A stretch of DNA of 64,000 nucleotides from Nitrospira sp. (GCA_030692565.1 JAUYAO010000041.1:1-64000), one strand, 5' to 3'; positions 9,157 to 18,488 are shown, counted from the stretch's first letter. The notes: generated by a model from the sequence alone, not told the origin. Translations and numbers: made by a program.

Positions 9157-10203
9157 ATGATTGGTAAGACACTTTGCGAAACTCGTGGTCGCCGTGACCG
9201 CCCATCCATTGTGCTAGCAGGGCCAAGACAGGATAGATCGGGGATGGGGGGAGTGGTCGTTCTGTTTGAAGACCTGTGCCGAGAGATGCCGAACGTAGCA
9301 ACCATAGACACGAATGCTAAGAACTACTCCCACCAAGTGGCAATGACACTGCGCTTCGTACTGAGTTGCATAAAAGCTGCATTGAGGGGGAAAACTGTCG
9401 CCCTTCATGGGACAGCCAGAGATTTTCAGTATCTTGGGTTAATTCTTCTGGCATTCAGTCTACTTTTTGGACTGCGGTATCATACAAGAAAGTTTGCTGG
9501 AGATTTCGACAAGTTTTATGAAGCCTTGCCAAAATTCTGGCGTTGGACGACTCGCCACTACCTTCGAAGAAGTGATGTCAACTTCTTTGAGACTCAGCAC
9601 CTTACACAATATTTCTCGGAGTTCAACCCACGAACAGAGTGGTTTCCAAACTATCGCCCAGATTCCTCTTATCTCACACCAAACACTTTTACAGGGCGCT
9701 TCGTTTACCTCGGCCAGGTCAGAAAAGAAAAGGGGATTGAGGAAGTGCTTTCCCTAGACGGGCATTTGCCGGAAGGCTGGACAATCGATGTATATGGCCC
9801 TCTAATGGGTTACTCACAAAACTCTTTTCCTGGCGTCCAGATTCATTACAAGGGAACGGTTGAACCATCTTGCGTACCCCGTATCTTGTCTCAATACAAC
9901 GGCCTACTGCTGTTCTCAACCAGAGAAGGGTATCCAGGAGTCTTGATCGAAGCTTTCAGTGTCGGATTACCAGTGATTGTGACCAACCTACCAACAATTC
10001 GAGAAATGGTCGCCCCTTCATGCGGTGAGCTACTAGAGTTTCCTGATAGAGAGGCCGTTCTTAAGGCAATGCAGAAAGTAGAAGTCCAATATTCAGATAA
10101 AAGAACGGCCGCAAAGTATCACTTTTCCACTTTCAGAAAGGACGTTGTACTCTCTCGTTATTTTTCCAGGATCGGTTTAGATGTCCAAGGAGCGGAGGAA
10201 TAG
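9157..10203 (+). CDS. Glycosyltransferase family 4
   Basis: 348 residues; ATG preceded by AGAGGA eight bases upstream. After a short N-terminal tail the acceptor domain starts SIVLAGPRQDRSGMGGVV; the donor domain shows GRFVYLGQVRKEKGIEEVL near residue 178 and LLLFSTREGYPGVLIEAFS near residue 250, the E-x7-E region of GT4 enzymes. The stop is followed immediately by the ATG of the next gene, so the two are coupled. It is predicted to add one sugar of the repeat unit in the cytoplasm; donor and acceptor cannot be inferred. AT-richer than the backbone. Confidence 0.8.
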   Translation: MIGKTLCETRGRRDRPSIVLAGPRQDRSGMGGVVVLFEDLCREMPNVATIDTNAKNYSHQVAMTLRFVLSCIKAALRGKTVALHGTARDFQYLGLILLAFSLLFGLRYHTRKFAGDFDKFYEALPKFWRWTTRHYLRRSDVNFFETQHLTQYFSEFNPRTEWFPNYRPDSSYLTPNTFTGRFVYLGQVRKEKGIEEVLSLDGHLPEGWTIDVYGPLMGYSQNSFPGVQIHYKGTVEPSCVPRILSQYNGLLLFSTREGYPGVLIEAFSVGLPVIVTNLPTIREMVAPSCGELLEFPDREAVLKAMQKVEVQYSDKRTAAKYHFSTFRKDVVLSRYFSRIGLDVQGAEE

Positions 10204-11571
10204 ATGCTCTTCCTGAAGATCTTAAAGGACGCTTACACCCATTCGCCTTCATGGGCTAAAGTTCTCCTTGCCAGTGTTCCACCAAGCCTCATTTTAGGAA
10301 GACAATATCGTAGCCATCTGAAGTTTCTTGAAAGCTCGGATTCGTGGCCTACTGAACGCCTGCTGGAGTACCAACGACAACGTTTGTTTGAGATTGCGGA
10401 GTTCGCAGCTAATACCGTCCCGTATTACAGGGAACTGTTCAGGGAACTGCGTTTGCCCGCAAGGTTATCATCAATGGAACAATTTCTCTCAATACCGCCA
10501 ATTGACAAGGAAACTATTCGACGCCAAGGAGAGAAAATGCTTTCTGAGGCGGTTCCAGCCAGATCTCGTTACAAGGTAACTACCGGAGGTACAACCGGTG
10601 TCCCCTTGGGGTTTTGGATGTCTTCGGATGCCTATGCGCGGGAGTGGGCTTTTGTGCATAACCTTCTGGCCCGCTATGGGATCGTGCCGAGCGATCGCAA
10701 GATTGGATTGCGAGGGGTGAGCTTCAATCAATCGAAACGAGGAAGGTTCACACAGATCAACCCGATTTACAGGGAGCTTCAGGTGTCACCTTTTCACCTT
10801 ACCGAATCGATTGTCACTCAGATCCTGCCAGAAATTGAATACTTTAAGCCAGGCTACATTCACGGCTATCCATCATCAATTACTCTGTTTGCCAAAGTCG
10901 CACTGCAGGGTGGCTGGGGCATGAGGCTCAAATTAAAGGGAGTTCTAGCAATATCCGAGACACTTTATCCACATCAACATGAGTTAATTGAAAAAGCCTT
11001 CGGATGTCCTGTTTTTACATTTTATGGACACAGCGAGCGCTTAATTTTTGCCGGAACAGCCCCTCACGCAGAAGGCTTGCTAGTCGATCCTCGGTACGGC
11101 CTAGCCGAAACAATTGACGGGGAATTGATTGGAACAGGTTTTCTTAATCGGGCGCAGCCACTTCTTCGGTACCGGACTGGTGACCACGCACGGCTTAGCA
11201 AAGGCCCCGCCGAATCTCATGGCGTGCTGGCCTTCCCCCGCCTAACAGAGGTACAGGGGAGATGGCGGCAGGAAATGCTGATCGGTAAAAATGGGGCATT
11301 GATCTCAGTTACTGCACTCAATATGCACTCAGAAATCTTCACAAATGTTGAAAGATTTCAGTTTTACCAAGACGCCCCAGGCCGAGCAGAGTTACGAATA
11401 GTCGTCTCTGGAAACTTTCAGAAAGAGAATGATGAGAGAAGAATATACCAGGCATTCAGCAACAAAGTAGGGGAAGAACTCGACATTGCAATCCGAACGG
11501 TTGATCAGATTGAACTTACGCCAAGAGGAAAGCAGATGTTCCTTATTCAGAAACTCAAAACCAGTATTTGA
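10204..11571 (+). CDS. CapK/PaaK-like adenylate-forming enzyme
   Basis: 455 residues; ATG directly after the previous stop with GGAGGAAT upstream. The adenylation loop TTGGTTGVPLGF begins near residue 126, and YGHSERL near residue 273 matches the YG-x-(S/T)E motif of phenylacetate-CoA-ligase-like proteins; LLRYRTGDHARL follows with the arginine-aspartate motif. Members within capsule loci (often called CapK) are thought to activate an acyl or amino-acid group that decorates the polysaccharide, but their reactions are mostly not established. Location between glycosyltransferases supports a decoration role here. Phenylacetate catabolism is unlikely, because no paa genes are near. Confidence 0.75.
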   Translation: MLFLKILKDAYTHSPSWAKVLLASVPPSLILGRQYRSHLKFLESSDSWPTERLLEYQRQRLFEIAEFAANTVPYYRELFRELRLPARLSSMEQFLSIPPIDKETIRRQGEKMLSEAVPARSRYKVTTGGTTGVPLGFWMSSDAYAREWAFVHNLLARYGIVPSDRKIGLRGVSFNQSKRGRFTQINPIYRELQVSPFHLTESIVTQILPEIEYFKPGYIHGYPSSITLFAKVALQGGWGMRLKLKGVLAISETLYPHQHELIEKAFGCPVFTFYGHSERLIFAGTAPHAEGLLVDPRYGLAETIDGELIGTGFLNRAQPLLRYRTGDHARLSKGPAESHGVLAFPRLTEVQGRWRQEMLIGKNGALISVTALNMHSEIFTNVERFQFYQDAPGRAELRIVVSGNFQKENDERRIYQAFSNKVGEELDIAIRTVDQIELTPRGKQMFLIQKLKTSI

Positions 11572-11600
11572 CGTTTCACTCCAGAAGGCTGTCCTATTCT

Positions 11601-13988
11601 ATGAAACAGCAGCTTCCAAGAAGAAATGTTGGGCTACCCTCGCGGATCCTTAATAGGATGTCATGGCTGGCCAATACGAGTTGGCGAGAAGGAGCCCTGC
11701 TACTCGCATTGACGAGCACGCTCGCAGCCTTCTCCTCTAATGTGGAATCAGCCAATCTGGCACTCCACGCAACCTATTCGTTTACCCCGGCCGCCACGTA
11801 TCAGTACACACGAGACCCACGAGATACGAGCAAACTAACAGACGGAGCATTTGCTGATGGGTTTTTTTGGACCTCCAGGAAAGCCACCATGGGGTGGGTG
11901 CTTTCTGGACCGATCTCGGTAGAAATTGATCTCGGCGCCACCTCCGCGATAAACCGTGTCTGTGTCAATACAGCCCGCAGCAGCAAGGCGGACGTCTCCT
12001 TCCCAGAGCGGATCGATGTCTTCTTGAGCAACGACCAACAAACGTACACGTACGTCGGCGATATTCTGAATAACCAGGATCACTCGGACGGTGATTATTT
12101 CGTCAAGAGATTTTGCGGCCAAGCAAATGACGCCGGAAGATACGCGTTAATTGTACTTACACCACGAGGACGCTACGCATTTACTGATGAGATTGAAGTC
12201 ATCGGGAAACGAGATCGCTCTTTAGAGGCCAATACCCTCGTATACCCAATCGCTCGAAGCAACCTTCGTGAGTTTCAATCCAACTTATTTAAGCAAGGAG
12301 TAAGAACTAGAAGTCAAAAATGGATGGCTAGACAACTGCTCGATACAACCACGCAAGCAGGAATTAGGGATTCAGAGATCGAGAAACTTCGCGGCCAATT
12401 AAGAGAATTCATCAGCACGACCCCATCTAAGTTGGATACTCTATCGCCGGCGGCAAATGAGAGAATGCTCTTCAACTTGCATCAGAAGATTATCTCCAGG
12501 CAATTTCCTGACTCATTTCTCTTATGGCATAAAGACCCTTGGACTATTCAGACGCCACTTGATACCCCGACTTCATATATTGCATCTAACACTAGTGCGC
12601 GCATTGATTTGGCGAGAAATGGCTCAGGATCAGAAGCCTATGTGTTAACAAATAGCACCAAAGAGCCAGTTACGCTAGAGGTAAGTACCCGGATAAACGC
12701 TCTGCAAAATCCCGCCATAAGATTCCTGATAAGGGAAGTTCTTCCCATTCTTCTAGCTGACAACACACTTCGAGGGGACCCGCTTATTGAGCTCAGCCAC
12801 GACAAGATCACGGTTCTACCTGGAGAGTCGAAACAACTTTGGATTACAATCTTTGCCGATAATGCAGATCCTGGCCAGTACTCAGGTGAAATACACCTAA
12901 GTCCCATAACTAAACAGAATTCTTCTCAATCCATAACTCTTGACATTCGAGTATGGCCCTTTAGCCTTCCAACAAAACCGAATGTTCATACCGTAACTTG
13001 GTCATACTTGAATTGGCGGCCGATTGCAGACATGCCTGCGGAAGCAGTTCGGGACCTGACCGAGCACCACACCAACACGTTCGTACTTCATCCTTCTGAA
13101 GTTCCCTGGCCTAAGTTCACAACCCTAGGTGGCACTTCGTTTACAGTAAACTTCGACAAATTCGACCGTTTTGTTCAGTATCATAAGGACGTGCATAAAT
13201 CACTCCTGTTCTTTATGCACTTTAATGATGATAGGATTAGATCGTTTGATGGCAATGTAATTTTCATGAGCCTAGAGTGGAAAGCTGTTTTTCTGAAATG
13301 GCTGAATATGTGGGTGTCTCATGCCACTGCTCTTGGGCTTACCCTCGATCAGTTTGCTCTCTATCCTATCGACGAGCCAAGAACGGTGGCCGAGGCATCA
13401 ATCCTGATCGACACAGCTACCCTGATCAAAACAGTAGACCCGAGGCTTCAGGTCTACACCACCATTGGGACTCTCTCGAGTGGCGACCTACTTCGTGCAG
13501 TGAAATTTGTCGATATATTTCAAGTGCTGACATCCGACCTTCCCAATCCTAGCGTAGATATTTTGCGAGGCCTAGGCAAATCAGTTTGGACCTATACTGC
13601 CGAAGGGGGAGGGAAAGCAGCTAGCCCCATAAGCTTCTATCGCATGCAAGCATGGAAGGCGTTTCAAAGGGGATTAGACGGAATCGGGTTCTGGGCTTAC
13701 GCCGACACCGGTCGCTCAGGCAGCGGGTGGGATGATTTAGATGATCTAAGACCAGACTTCGCTGTGATCTATGAGAGCAAGCATATGATCGTATCAAGCA
13801 AAAGATGGGAAGCTTGGCGTGAGGGGGTTGAGGACTTCGAATTATTGATTAAAGCAAAAGCGAGCATCCGGAGCCAAGCAGAGAAATCAATGCTCACGGA
13901 GATAGTTGACGCAACGATTGCAAATCCGGATGATCATCCAAGATTTCAATCCAATCGACGATGGCTTCTTCAGATTGCATCGAGATGA
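11601..13988 (+). CDS. Secreted DUF4091 glycoside-hydrolase-like protein with F5/8-C-like N-domain
   Basis: About 795 residues from the ATG at 11601 (AGAAGG 12 bases upstream). A TTG at 11568 overlapping the previous stop, or an ATG at 11658 next to the hydrophobic signal segment (ALLLALTSTLAAFSS), are alternatives. After the export signal, residues about 50-180 look like a discoidin/F5-8-type carbohydrate-binding domain. The C-terminal half (about 450-780) matches the DUF4091 barrel, with ALYPIDEP near residue 586 supplying conserved acidic residues and GFWAYADTG later. Inferred role: an exported enzyme or binding protein acting on the locus polysaccharide. Confidence 0.65.
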   Translation: MKQQLPRRNVGLPSRILNRMSWLANTSWREGALLLALTSTLAAFSSNVESANLALHATYSFTPAATYQYTRDPRDTSKLTDGAFADGFFWTSRKATMGWVLSGPISVEIDLGATSAINRVCVNTARSSKADVSFPERIDVFLSNDQQTYTYVGDILNNQDHSDGDYFVKRFCGQANDAGRYALIVLTPRGRYAFTDEIEVIGKRDRSLEANTLVYPIARSNLREFQSNLFKQGVRTRSQKWMARQLLDTTTQAGIRDSEIEKLRGQLREFISTTPSKLDTLSPAANERMLFNLHQKIISRQFPDSFLLWHKDPWTIQTPLDTPTSYIASNTSARIDLARNGSGSEAYVLTNSTKEPVTLEVSTRINALQNPAIRFLIREVLPILLADNTLRGDPLIELSHDKITVLPGESKQLWITIFADNADPGQYSGEIHLSPITKQNSSQSITLDIRVWPFSLPTKPNVHTVTWSYLNWRPIADMPAEAVRDLTEHHTNTFVLHPSEVPWPKFTTLGGTSFTVNFDKFDRFVQYHKDVHKSLLFFMHFNDDRIRSFDGNVIFMSLEWKAVFLKWLNMWVSHATALGLTLDQFALYPIDEPRTVAEASILIDTATLIKTVDPRLQVYTTIGTLSSGDLLRAVKFVDIFQVLTSDLPNPSVDILRGLGKSVWTYTAEGGGKAASPISFYRMQAWKAFQRGLDGIGFWAYADTGRSGSGWDDLDDLRPDFAVIYESKHMIVSSKRWEAWREGVEDFELLIKAKASIRSQAEKSMLTEIVDATIANPDDHPRFQSNRRWLLQIASR

Positions 13989-14167
13989 AACACCCGTTTC
14001 CATAAGACGAGCTCGGTTAGCATCCCGCGATGTAAGACACGAACTGTTTGCCACTCACCCTTGTCTCCACCATTTGCTAGGAAATCCAGCCCATCTCAAT
14101 TCGAACGCAAGAGATCTTGCGACTGACAAATGTCAAGATAATGGATCCACTGAACCAGGCTTCATCC

Positions 14168-15904
14168 ATGAAACGATTGCTCCTTTATGCGAGAACGCTG
14201 ATGCATCTGCGGCCAAACCAAGCTCTCGCACAGATCTTCAGGCGTATTTTGGCGTTTTCCACTCAGCCTTCTGCTATACGAGGATTCAGAATTAGCCCTG
14301 GAGCAGGAATCAGCCAATGGTTTCCACATGCTCGCCTAGAAAGTAGAAATCACTCTTTTCAGTTCCTAAATCAAGAAAGAGCGTTTCTCAATGGTGCCAT
14401 TGATTGGGCCAGCAAGGGTATGTCAAAGCTTTGGCGATATAACCTGCACTATTTTGACTACCTCCAGCACCCTCAGCGCTCATTCACAAATAAGTCTCAC
14501 ATGATCTCTGACTGGATCGAGCACAATCCTCAAGGAACAGTAGATGCCTGGGAGCCCTACACCGCCTCTCTCAGGATCGTGAATTGGGTGAAATTCTTTC
14601 TCTCGCTGTCGGCGGCTTCACTGAAGAACAACACAGGAGACGCGGGAGGCACAAATGGGGAGCTTCATGCAGGGCTGAAACCCGAATGGCTCAAGAGTCT
14701 TTACTTGCAAGCGCTGTGGCTCGAACAGAATATCGAGTATCACATTCTGGCCAATCACTATCTCAAGAATGGCGTGGCGCTATTCTTTGCCGGGGCGTAT
14801 TTCCAGGGAGTGGATGCGGACAGGTGGTTCAAAAAAGGTATGGAGATCCTGCGAGAGGAATTGGACGAGCAGTTCCTCGCAGACGGAGGCCACTATGAGC
14901 GAAGCCCCATGTACCACTCGATTTGCGTGACGGATTATCTCGACGTGTTGAATCTCGCCCGGCACTCACAGGGGGTGCTGTCCCCGGAGGATCAGGCCAC
15001 ATTCGCGCAGAAGATCACGAGAAGCCTTAATTTTCTTAACGACGTGTGTTTGCCCGACAATGAGATTCCTCTTTTCAACGATTCCGCTTTCGGAATCGCC
15101 CCCACTCCCAAGCACATCTTCGACTACGCAGAGAAGGTGATCGGGTATGAGCCCCCCGTGAAACCATCGAGCCTGGCGACTCACAGCCACGCAGCAAGCG
15201 GCTACTTTGTCTGCCGCAACGGTGATGATGCCATCATTATCGACTGCGGATCCATTGGCCCAGATTATCAACCGGGGCACGCGCACTGCGATACCCTCAG
15301 CTTTGAATTGGCGATTGACGGACGGCGAGTCATCGTCGACAGCGGTGTGCACGACTACGAACCGAGCCAGGAACGCGCCTATGCGCGAAGCACCAAAGCC
15401 CACAATACGGTAGCAGTGGATGGAGAAGAGCAATCGGAAATCTGGGGAGTCTTTCGCGTGGCACGGAGGGCCAGACCGCTTGAAGCCCGGATCGAGCAGC
15501 GGCCTGATGGATCAGTTTGGTTCACCGGCGCCCATAATGGATACTCAAGGCTCCAGGGGAGGCCGATCCACAAGCGGACCATTACGTATGATGGTGAAGA
15601 AACCTGGATTATTGAAGACCGGCTTGAAGGAAACGGAGCTCACCGGATGGAAAGCTACTTGCATATCCACCCGGACTACCATGTCGTGAAGAACGGAACC
15701 TCCTTTCGCATCACTGAAGCAAACGGGAAGAGCATCGCGATGATCGAGGCTGTTGAGGCTACCGAGGTGCGGATGGAAAGGGGATCGTATTTCCCGGAAT
15801 TCGGCCGGCAATATGAAAACGATGTGATGGTCTTCATCTGCTCCGGGACCATTCCTCTGACTCTGAGCTATCGAATCAGAAAACGACCGACTCAGAGTTG
15901 CTAA
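14168..15904 (+). CDS. Heparinase II/III-family polysaccharide lyase-like protein
   Basis: 578 residues from the ATG at 14168, which gives the usual MKRLLLYARTLMHLRP beginning; TTG at 14117 is an in-frame extension. The N-terminal alpha/alpha toroid includes KLWRYNLHYFDYL near residue 90 and PYTASLRIVNWV. The C-terminal heparinase II/III beta domain includes GHAHCDTLSFEL near residue 364 and STKAHNTVAVDG, carrying the conserved histidines. Such proteins in capsule and alginate loci degrade or trim uronic-acid polymers. No Sec signal is obvious. Composition shifts within the gene: the first about 450 bases are AT-richer, the rest GC-rich like the backbone. The 180 bases between this gene and the DUF4091 stop show nothing recognisable. 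Confidence 0.75.
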   Translation: MKRLLLYARTLMHLRPNQALAQIFRRILAFSTQPSAIRGFRISPGAGISQWFPHARLESRNHSFQFLNQERAFLNGAIDWASKGMSKLWRYNLHYFDYLQHPQRSFTNKSHMISDWIEHNPQGTVDAWEPYTASLRIVNWVKFFLSLSAASLKNNTGDAGGTNGELHAGLKPEWLKSLYLQALWLEQNIEYHILANHYLKNGVALFFAGAYFQGVDADRWFKKGMEILREELDEQFLADGGHYERSPMYHSICVTDYLDVLNLARHSQGVLSPEDQATFAQKITRSLNFLNDVCLPDNEIPLFNDSAFGIAPTPKHIFDYAEKVIGYEPPVKPSSLATHSHAASGYFVCRNGDDAIIIDCGSIGPDYQPGHAHCDTLSFELAIDGRRVIVDSGVHDYEPSQERAYARSTKAHNTVAVDGEEQSEIWGVFRVARRARPLEARIEQRPDGSVWFTGAHNGYSRLQGRPIHKRTITYDGEETWIIEDRLEGNGAHRMESYLHIHPDYHVVKNGTSFRITEANGKSIAMIEAVEATEVRMERGSYFPEFGRQYENDVMVFICSGTIPLTLSYRIRKRPTQSC

Positions 15905-15919
15905 ACCAGTAAGGACACC

Positions 15920-17179
15920 ATGCGTATTCTCTTTCTCTCCCATTACTTTCCCCCTGAAGTGAACGCGCCGGCCTCCCGCACCTACGAACACTGCAAACAG
16001 TGGATCAAAGACGGGCACGAAGTCACGGTCGTGACCTGCGCGCCGAACCATCCGCGCGGAACGGTCTATGAAGGCTATCGTAACAAATTCTTCCAGCGGG
16101 AAAACCGTGACGGCATTCAGGTCGTGCGGGTCTGGACCTACGTCACCGCCAATGAAGGATTTCTAAAGCGGACGCTGAATTATCTTTCGTATATGGCAGC
16201 CGCGATATTCGTGGCGCCGTTTCTCTCACAGTGTGACGTCGTGCTCTCCACATCTCCCCAGTTTTTTAACGGACTGGCCGGCTATCTCGTCAGCCGCATG
16301 AAGCGAGCCCCCTGGATCCTGGAGATTCGCGACCTTTGGCCTGAATCGATCGTCGCCGTAGGCGCCATCACCAATCGCCCGATCATCCGCATCCTTGAGG
16401 GCCTTGAACTCTTTGCCTATCGCAAAGCGGATCACCTGGTCGTCGTCACCGACGCCTTTAAGACCCACATGCTGACCAGAGGAATCCCGGAGCAGAAGGT
16501 GACGGTAGTCAAGAATGGCGTGGACTTTTCCCTCTACAAAAAGCCGTTGGCAGATTCCTCAGAACTGTCCCGGCAATTGAAGCTTGAGGGAAAGTTCGTC
16601 GCCTCATACGTCGGCACTCATGGCATGGCGCATCATCTGGAAACGGTCTTGGAGGCCGCCCGGATATTGGCCGAATGGAAGGACATCGTATTTCTGCTCG
16701 TCGGAGACGGCGCCGAACGAAGCCGCCTTCTTGCCATGCGGGATGAGATGAAGCTTCAGAATGTGGTCATGCTCGATCAGCAGCCGAAAGACCGCATGCC
16801 GGACTTGTGGTCTCTGTCGAGTGTGAGCCTTGTCCTCCTCAAGAGATCGGACCTCTTCAAAACGGTCATTCCCTCCAAGATCTTCGAAAGCATGGCGATG
16901 GAGAAGCCCATCATCCTGGGAGTGGAAGGGGAGAGCGCCGAACTCGTGATGTCGTCAGGCGGGGGAGTCTGTATCGAGCCGGAGAATGGGAAAGACCTCG
17001 CGGACCAGGTATTGAAATTGTCTCAAGATCCCACTCGATGTCGCGCCCTCGGCACGAGCGGCAGGCACTATGTGCTGGCGCACTTCGATCGCCAGGTCCT
17101 GGCAAGGAAGCTGACCGATGTCATGCAGCAAGTCGTGAGTGCAACCGGGAAGGTGCCCAGTCAGCAGCCGAACGCCTGA
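15920..17179 (+). CDS. Glycosyltransferase family 4, WcaI/WbuB-like (intact copy)
   Basis: 419 residues; ATG with AAGGA six bases upstream. Starts RILFLSHYFPPEVNAPASR, typical of WcaI/WbuB-type GT4 proteins; WILEIRDLWPESI is the family marker in the acceptor domain; the donor domain contains PSKIFESMAMEKPIIL near residue 318. A hydrophobic pair at residues 90-130 may contact the membrane. It is expected to transfer a sugar to the lipid-linked precursor. The last 567 bases (16583-17149) are repeated at 17808-18374, and the last part again at 20566. The final about ten codons differ from both other copies, so the C-terminus may have been replaced at the rearrangement point. Confidence 0.85.
   Translation: MRILFLSHYFPPEVNAPASRTYEHCKQWIKDGHEVTVVTCAPNHPRGTVYEGYRNKFFQRENRDGIQVVRVWTYVTANEGFLKRTLNYLSYMAAAIFVAPFLSQCDVVLSTSPQFFNGLAGYLVSRMKRAPWILEIRDLWPESIVAVGAITNRPIIRILEGLELFAYRKADHLVVVTDAFKTHMLTRGIPEQKVTVVKNGVDFSLYKKPLADSSELSRQLKLEGKFVASYVGTHGMAHHLETVLEAARILAEWKDIVFLLVGDGAERSRLLAMRDEMKLQNVVMLDQQPKDRMPDLWSLSSVSLVLLKRSDLFKTVIPSKIFESMAMEKPIILGVEGESAELVMSSGGGVCIEPENGKDLADQVLKLSQDPTRCRALGTSGRHYVLAHFDRQVLARKLTDVMQQVVSATGKVPSQQPNA
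16583..17149 (+). repeat. Copy 1 of the triplicated glycosyltransferase 3' segment
   Basis: This 567-base stretch lies inside the intact glycosyltransferase gene and aligns without gaps to 17808-18374 (constant offset 1225). Homology stops after GCAACCGGG; copies 2 and 3 continue with GGCTGAGCGG whereas this copy turns into unrelated sequence. Confidence 0.9.
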
Positions 17180-17200
17180 CAGCGAAGATGAGGCAAGAGG

Positions 17201-17677
17201 TCACACTGAAAGTCCGAGGCGCTGCTCAATAAGCTGAACCCGTCGTTCCAGAATCTCAACGCGTTGCTGGATTTGCTCATACGAGAGTTGGAGCAGGGCT
17301 CTTGTTTCGCGAGCCTGCATTTCGACTTCCCTGCGAATATCTGCAAGACGTTCACTGTGGAGCTGCCCCGCTTCGGCCACAAGCTGCACATCGTGCCGGA
17401 GCCCTTCGGCAAGAACACCCATGTGGCGCTTGGTCTCTTCAAGACGGTCACCAAGGCGGAATTCGATCTGGCCCATTTCCAGGCGCAGGCCACCGGCGAT
17501 CCCGATCATCTCCTGGCGCAGCCCGTCAGTGTTCTCCGCCATCTCCTGGCGCAGCCCGTCGGCGATCCCGGCCATTTCCAGGCGCAGGCCACCGGTGTTC
17601 TTCGCCATTTCCAGGCGCAGGCCATCCGTGGCCGCTGTGACGATGCGTTCAATCTGCGAGAGCGATTCAGCATCCAT
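17201..17677 (-). CDS. Coiled-coil protein with five 11-residue repeats, unknown function
   Basis: 158 residues on the minus strand from the ATG at 17677, which has GGAG nine bases upstream; an ATG at 17692 is a longer option. Residues 19-73 are five hendecads of the type GLR(L/Q)EM followed by alternating AKNTG/AGIAD-like endings, so the DNA repeats in units of 33 and 66 bases. Hendecads form gently right-handed coiled coils. The rest is charged helix (QIEFRLGDRLEETKRH, EILERRVQLIEQRL) without membrane segments. I do not recognise the family. It lies in the 658 bases that separate glycosyltransferase copy 1 from copy 2, in the opposite orientation, with its own promoter-like sequence. Confidence 0.65.
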   Translation of the reverse strand: MDAESLSQIERIVTAATDGLRLEMAKNTGGLRLEMAGIADGLRQEMAENTDGLRQEMIGIAGGLRLEMGQIEFRLGDRLEETKRHMGVLAEGLRHDVQLVAEAGQLHSERLADIRREVEMQARETRALLQLSYEQIQQRVEILERRVQLIEQRLGLSV

Positions 17678-17708
17678 TTCGCCGTACTCCATATGCCGAA
17701 GGTGAGCG

Positions 17709-17737
17709 ATTCTAAGTTCGTTCGGGACCGAAGTCAA
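17709..17737 (-). promoter_or_regulatory. Sigma70-type promoter for the coiled-coil gene
   Basis: On the minus strand TTGACT (17737-17732) and TAGAAT (17714-17709) are spaced by exactly 17 bases, about 30 bases ahead of the start codon at 17677. This is one of the best consensus matches in the window. Confidence 0.6.
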
Positions 17738-17771
17738 TGCGATCTCGGAGAGGTCGGAGGCGGGAGAACAG

Positions 17772-17795
17772 AAAAGGGGTCGGGAGTCTTTTCTC
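17772..17795 (+). repeat. GGGGTCGGGAGTC motif beside truncated copy 2
   Basis: AAAAGGGGTCGGGAGTCTTT followed by TCTC ends 12 bases before glycosyltransferase copy 2 begins. A near-identical string is at 19393-19415, and an inverted GACTCCCGAC is at about 20540, just before copy 3. Confidence 0.7.
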
Positions 17796-17807
17796 TTTCT
17801 TCTGGGG

Positions 17808-18404
17808 CTGGAGGGGAAGTTTGTGGCCTCCTGCGTCGGCACCCATGGCATGGCGCACCATCTGGAAACGGTACTGGAAGCGGCTCGGGAACTGGCCGAA
17901 TGGAAGCACATCGTATTTCTGCTCGTTGGAGACGGCGCCGAACGAAACCGCCTTCTTGCCATGCGGGATGAGATGAAGCTTCAGAATGTGGTCATGCTTG
18001 ATCAGCAGCCGAAAGAGCGCATGCCGGACTTGTGGTCTCTGTCGAGTGTGAGCCTTGTCCTCCTCAAGAGATCGGACCTCTTCAAAACTGTCATTCCCTC
18101 CAAGATCTTCGAGAGCATGGCGATGGAGAAGCCCATTATCCTGGGAGTGGAAGGGGAGAGCGCCGAACTCGTGATGTCGTCAGGCGGGGGAGTCTGTATC
18201 GAGCCGGAGAATGGGAAAGACCTCGCGGACCAGGTATTGAAACTGTCTCAAGATCCCGCGCGATGTCGCGCACTCGGCACGAGCGGCAGACACTATGTGC
18301 TGGCGCATTTCGACCGCCAGGTCCTGGCGAGGAAGCTGACCGATGTCATGCAGCAAGTCGTGAGCGCAACCGGGGCTGAGCGGAAAAGGACGTTGGAGGT
18401 TTGA
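17808..18404 (+). pseudogene. Truncated glycosyltransferase copy 2 (C-terminal half only)
   Basis: The frame encodes the donor-binding half of the glycosyltransferase at 15920-17179 with few substitutions (E-L-A-E-W-K-H for I-L-A-E-W-K-D, for example) and ends GAERKRTLEV at a TGA. There is no N-terminal acceptor domain and no start codon with a ribosome site; the first in-frame start is GTG at 17823. A half enzyme of this fold would not be expected to transfer sugar. The intact reading frame with mainly conservative changes suggests either a recent duplication or retained selection. Bases 18150-18488 are the reference against which copy 3 and its tail can be aligned. Confidence 0.8.
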
Positions 18405-18407
18405 GGT

Positions 18408-18488
18408 TCGACGTCTGAGCATAAGCTCTCCCGGTCCGTTAGCCAATTGTCATTCGCCCATCGAGAAATCACTTCTCAGCTTTCCGCC
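18408..18488 (+). repeat. 81-base tail segment shared with 21687-21767 (copy a)
   Basis: Directly behind copy 2. It aligns without gaps to 21687-21767 (offset 3279), including the identical CGCCCATCGAGAAATCACTT stretch and the following TCTCAGCTTTCCGCC. It marks the ancestral sequence downstream of the duplicated glycosyltransferase end. Confidence 0.85.

Noticed and set aside
14966-16051. Minus-strand frames of 155 and 168 residues
   Set aside because: They are shadows of the heparinase and glycosyltransferase genes in GC-rich sequence.
17201-17700. Regularly spaced repeats considered as a CRISPR array
   Set aside because: The 33/66-base periodicity encodes hendecads in an open frame, with no conserved repeat-spacer structure and no cas genes.
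17201-17962. Minus-strand frame extended to 253 residues upstream of the coiled-coil start
   Set aside because: The extra N-terminal part overlaps the truncated glycosyltransferase copy 2 and the promoter-like sequence; the start at 17677 has the ribosome site.
17264-17971. Long plus-strand open frame across the coiled-coil gene
   Set aside because: It is the antisense image of the hendecad repeats; it has no ribosome site, and its sequence is a repetitive artefact of the opposite strand.
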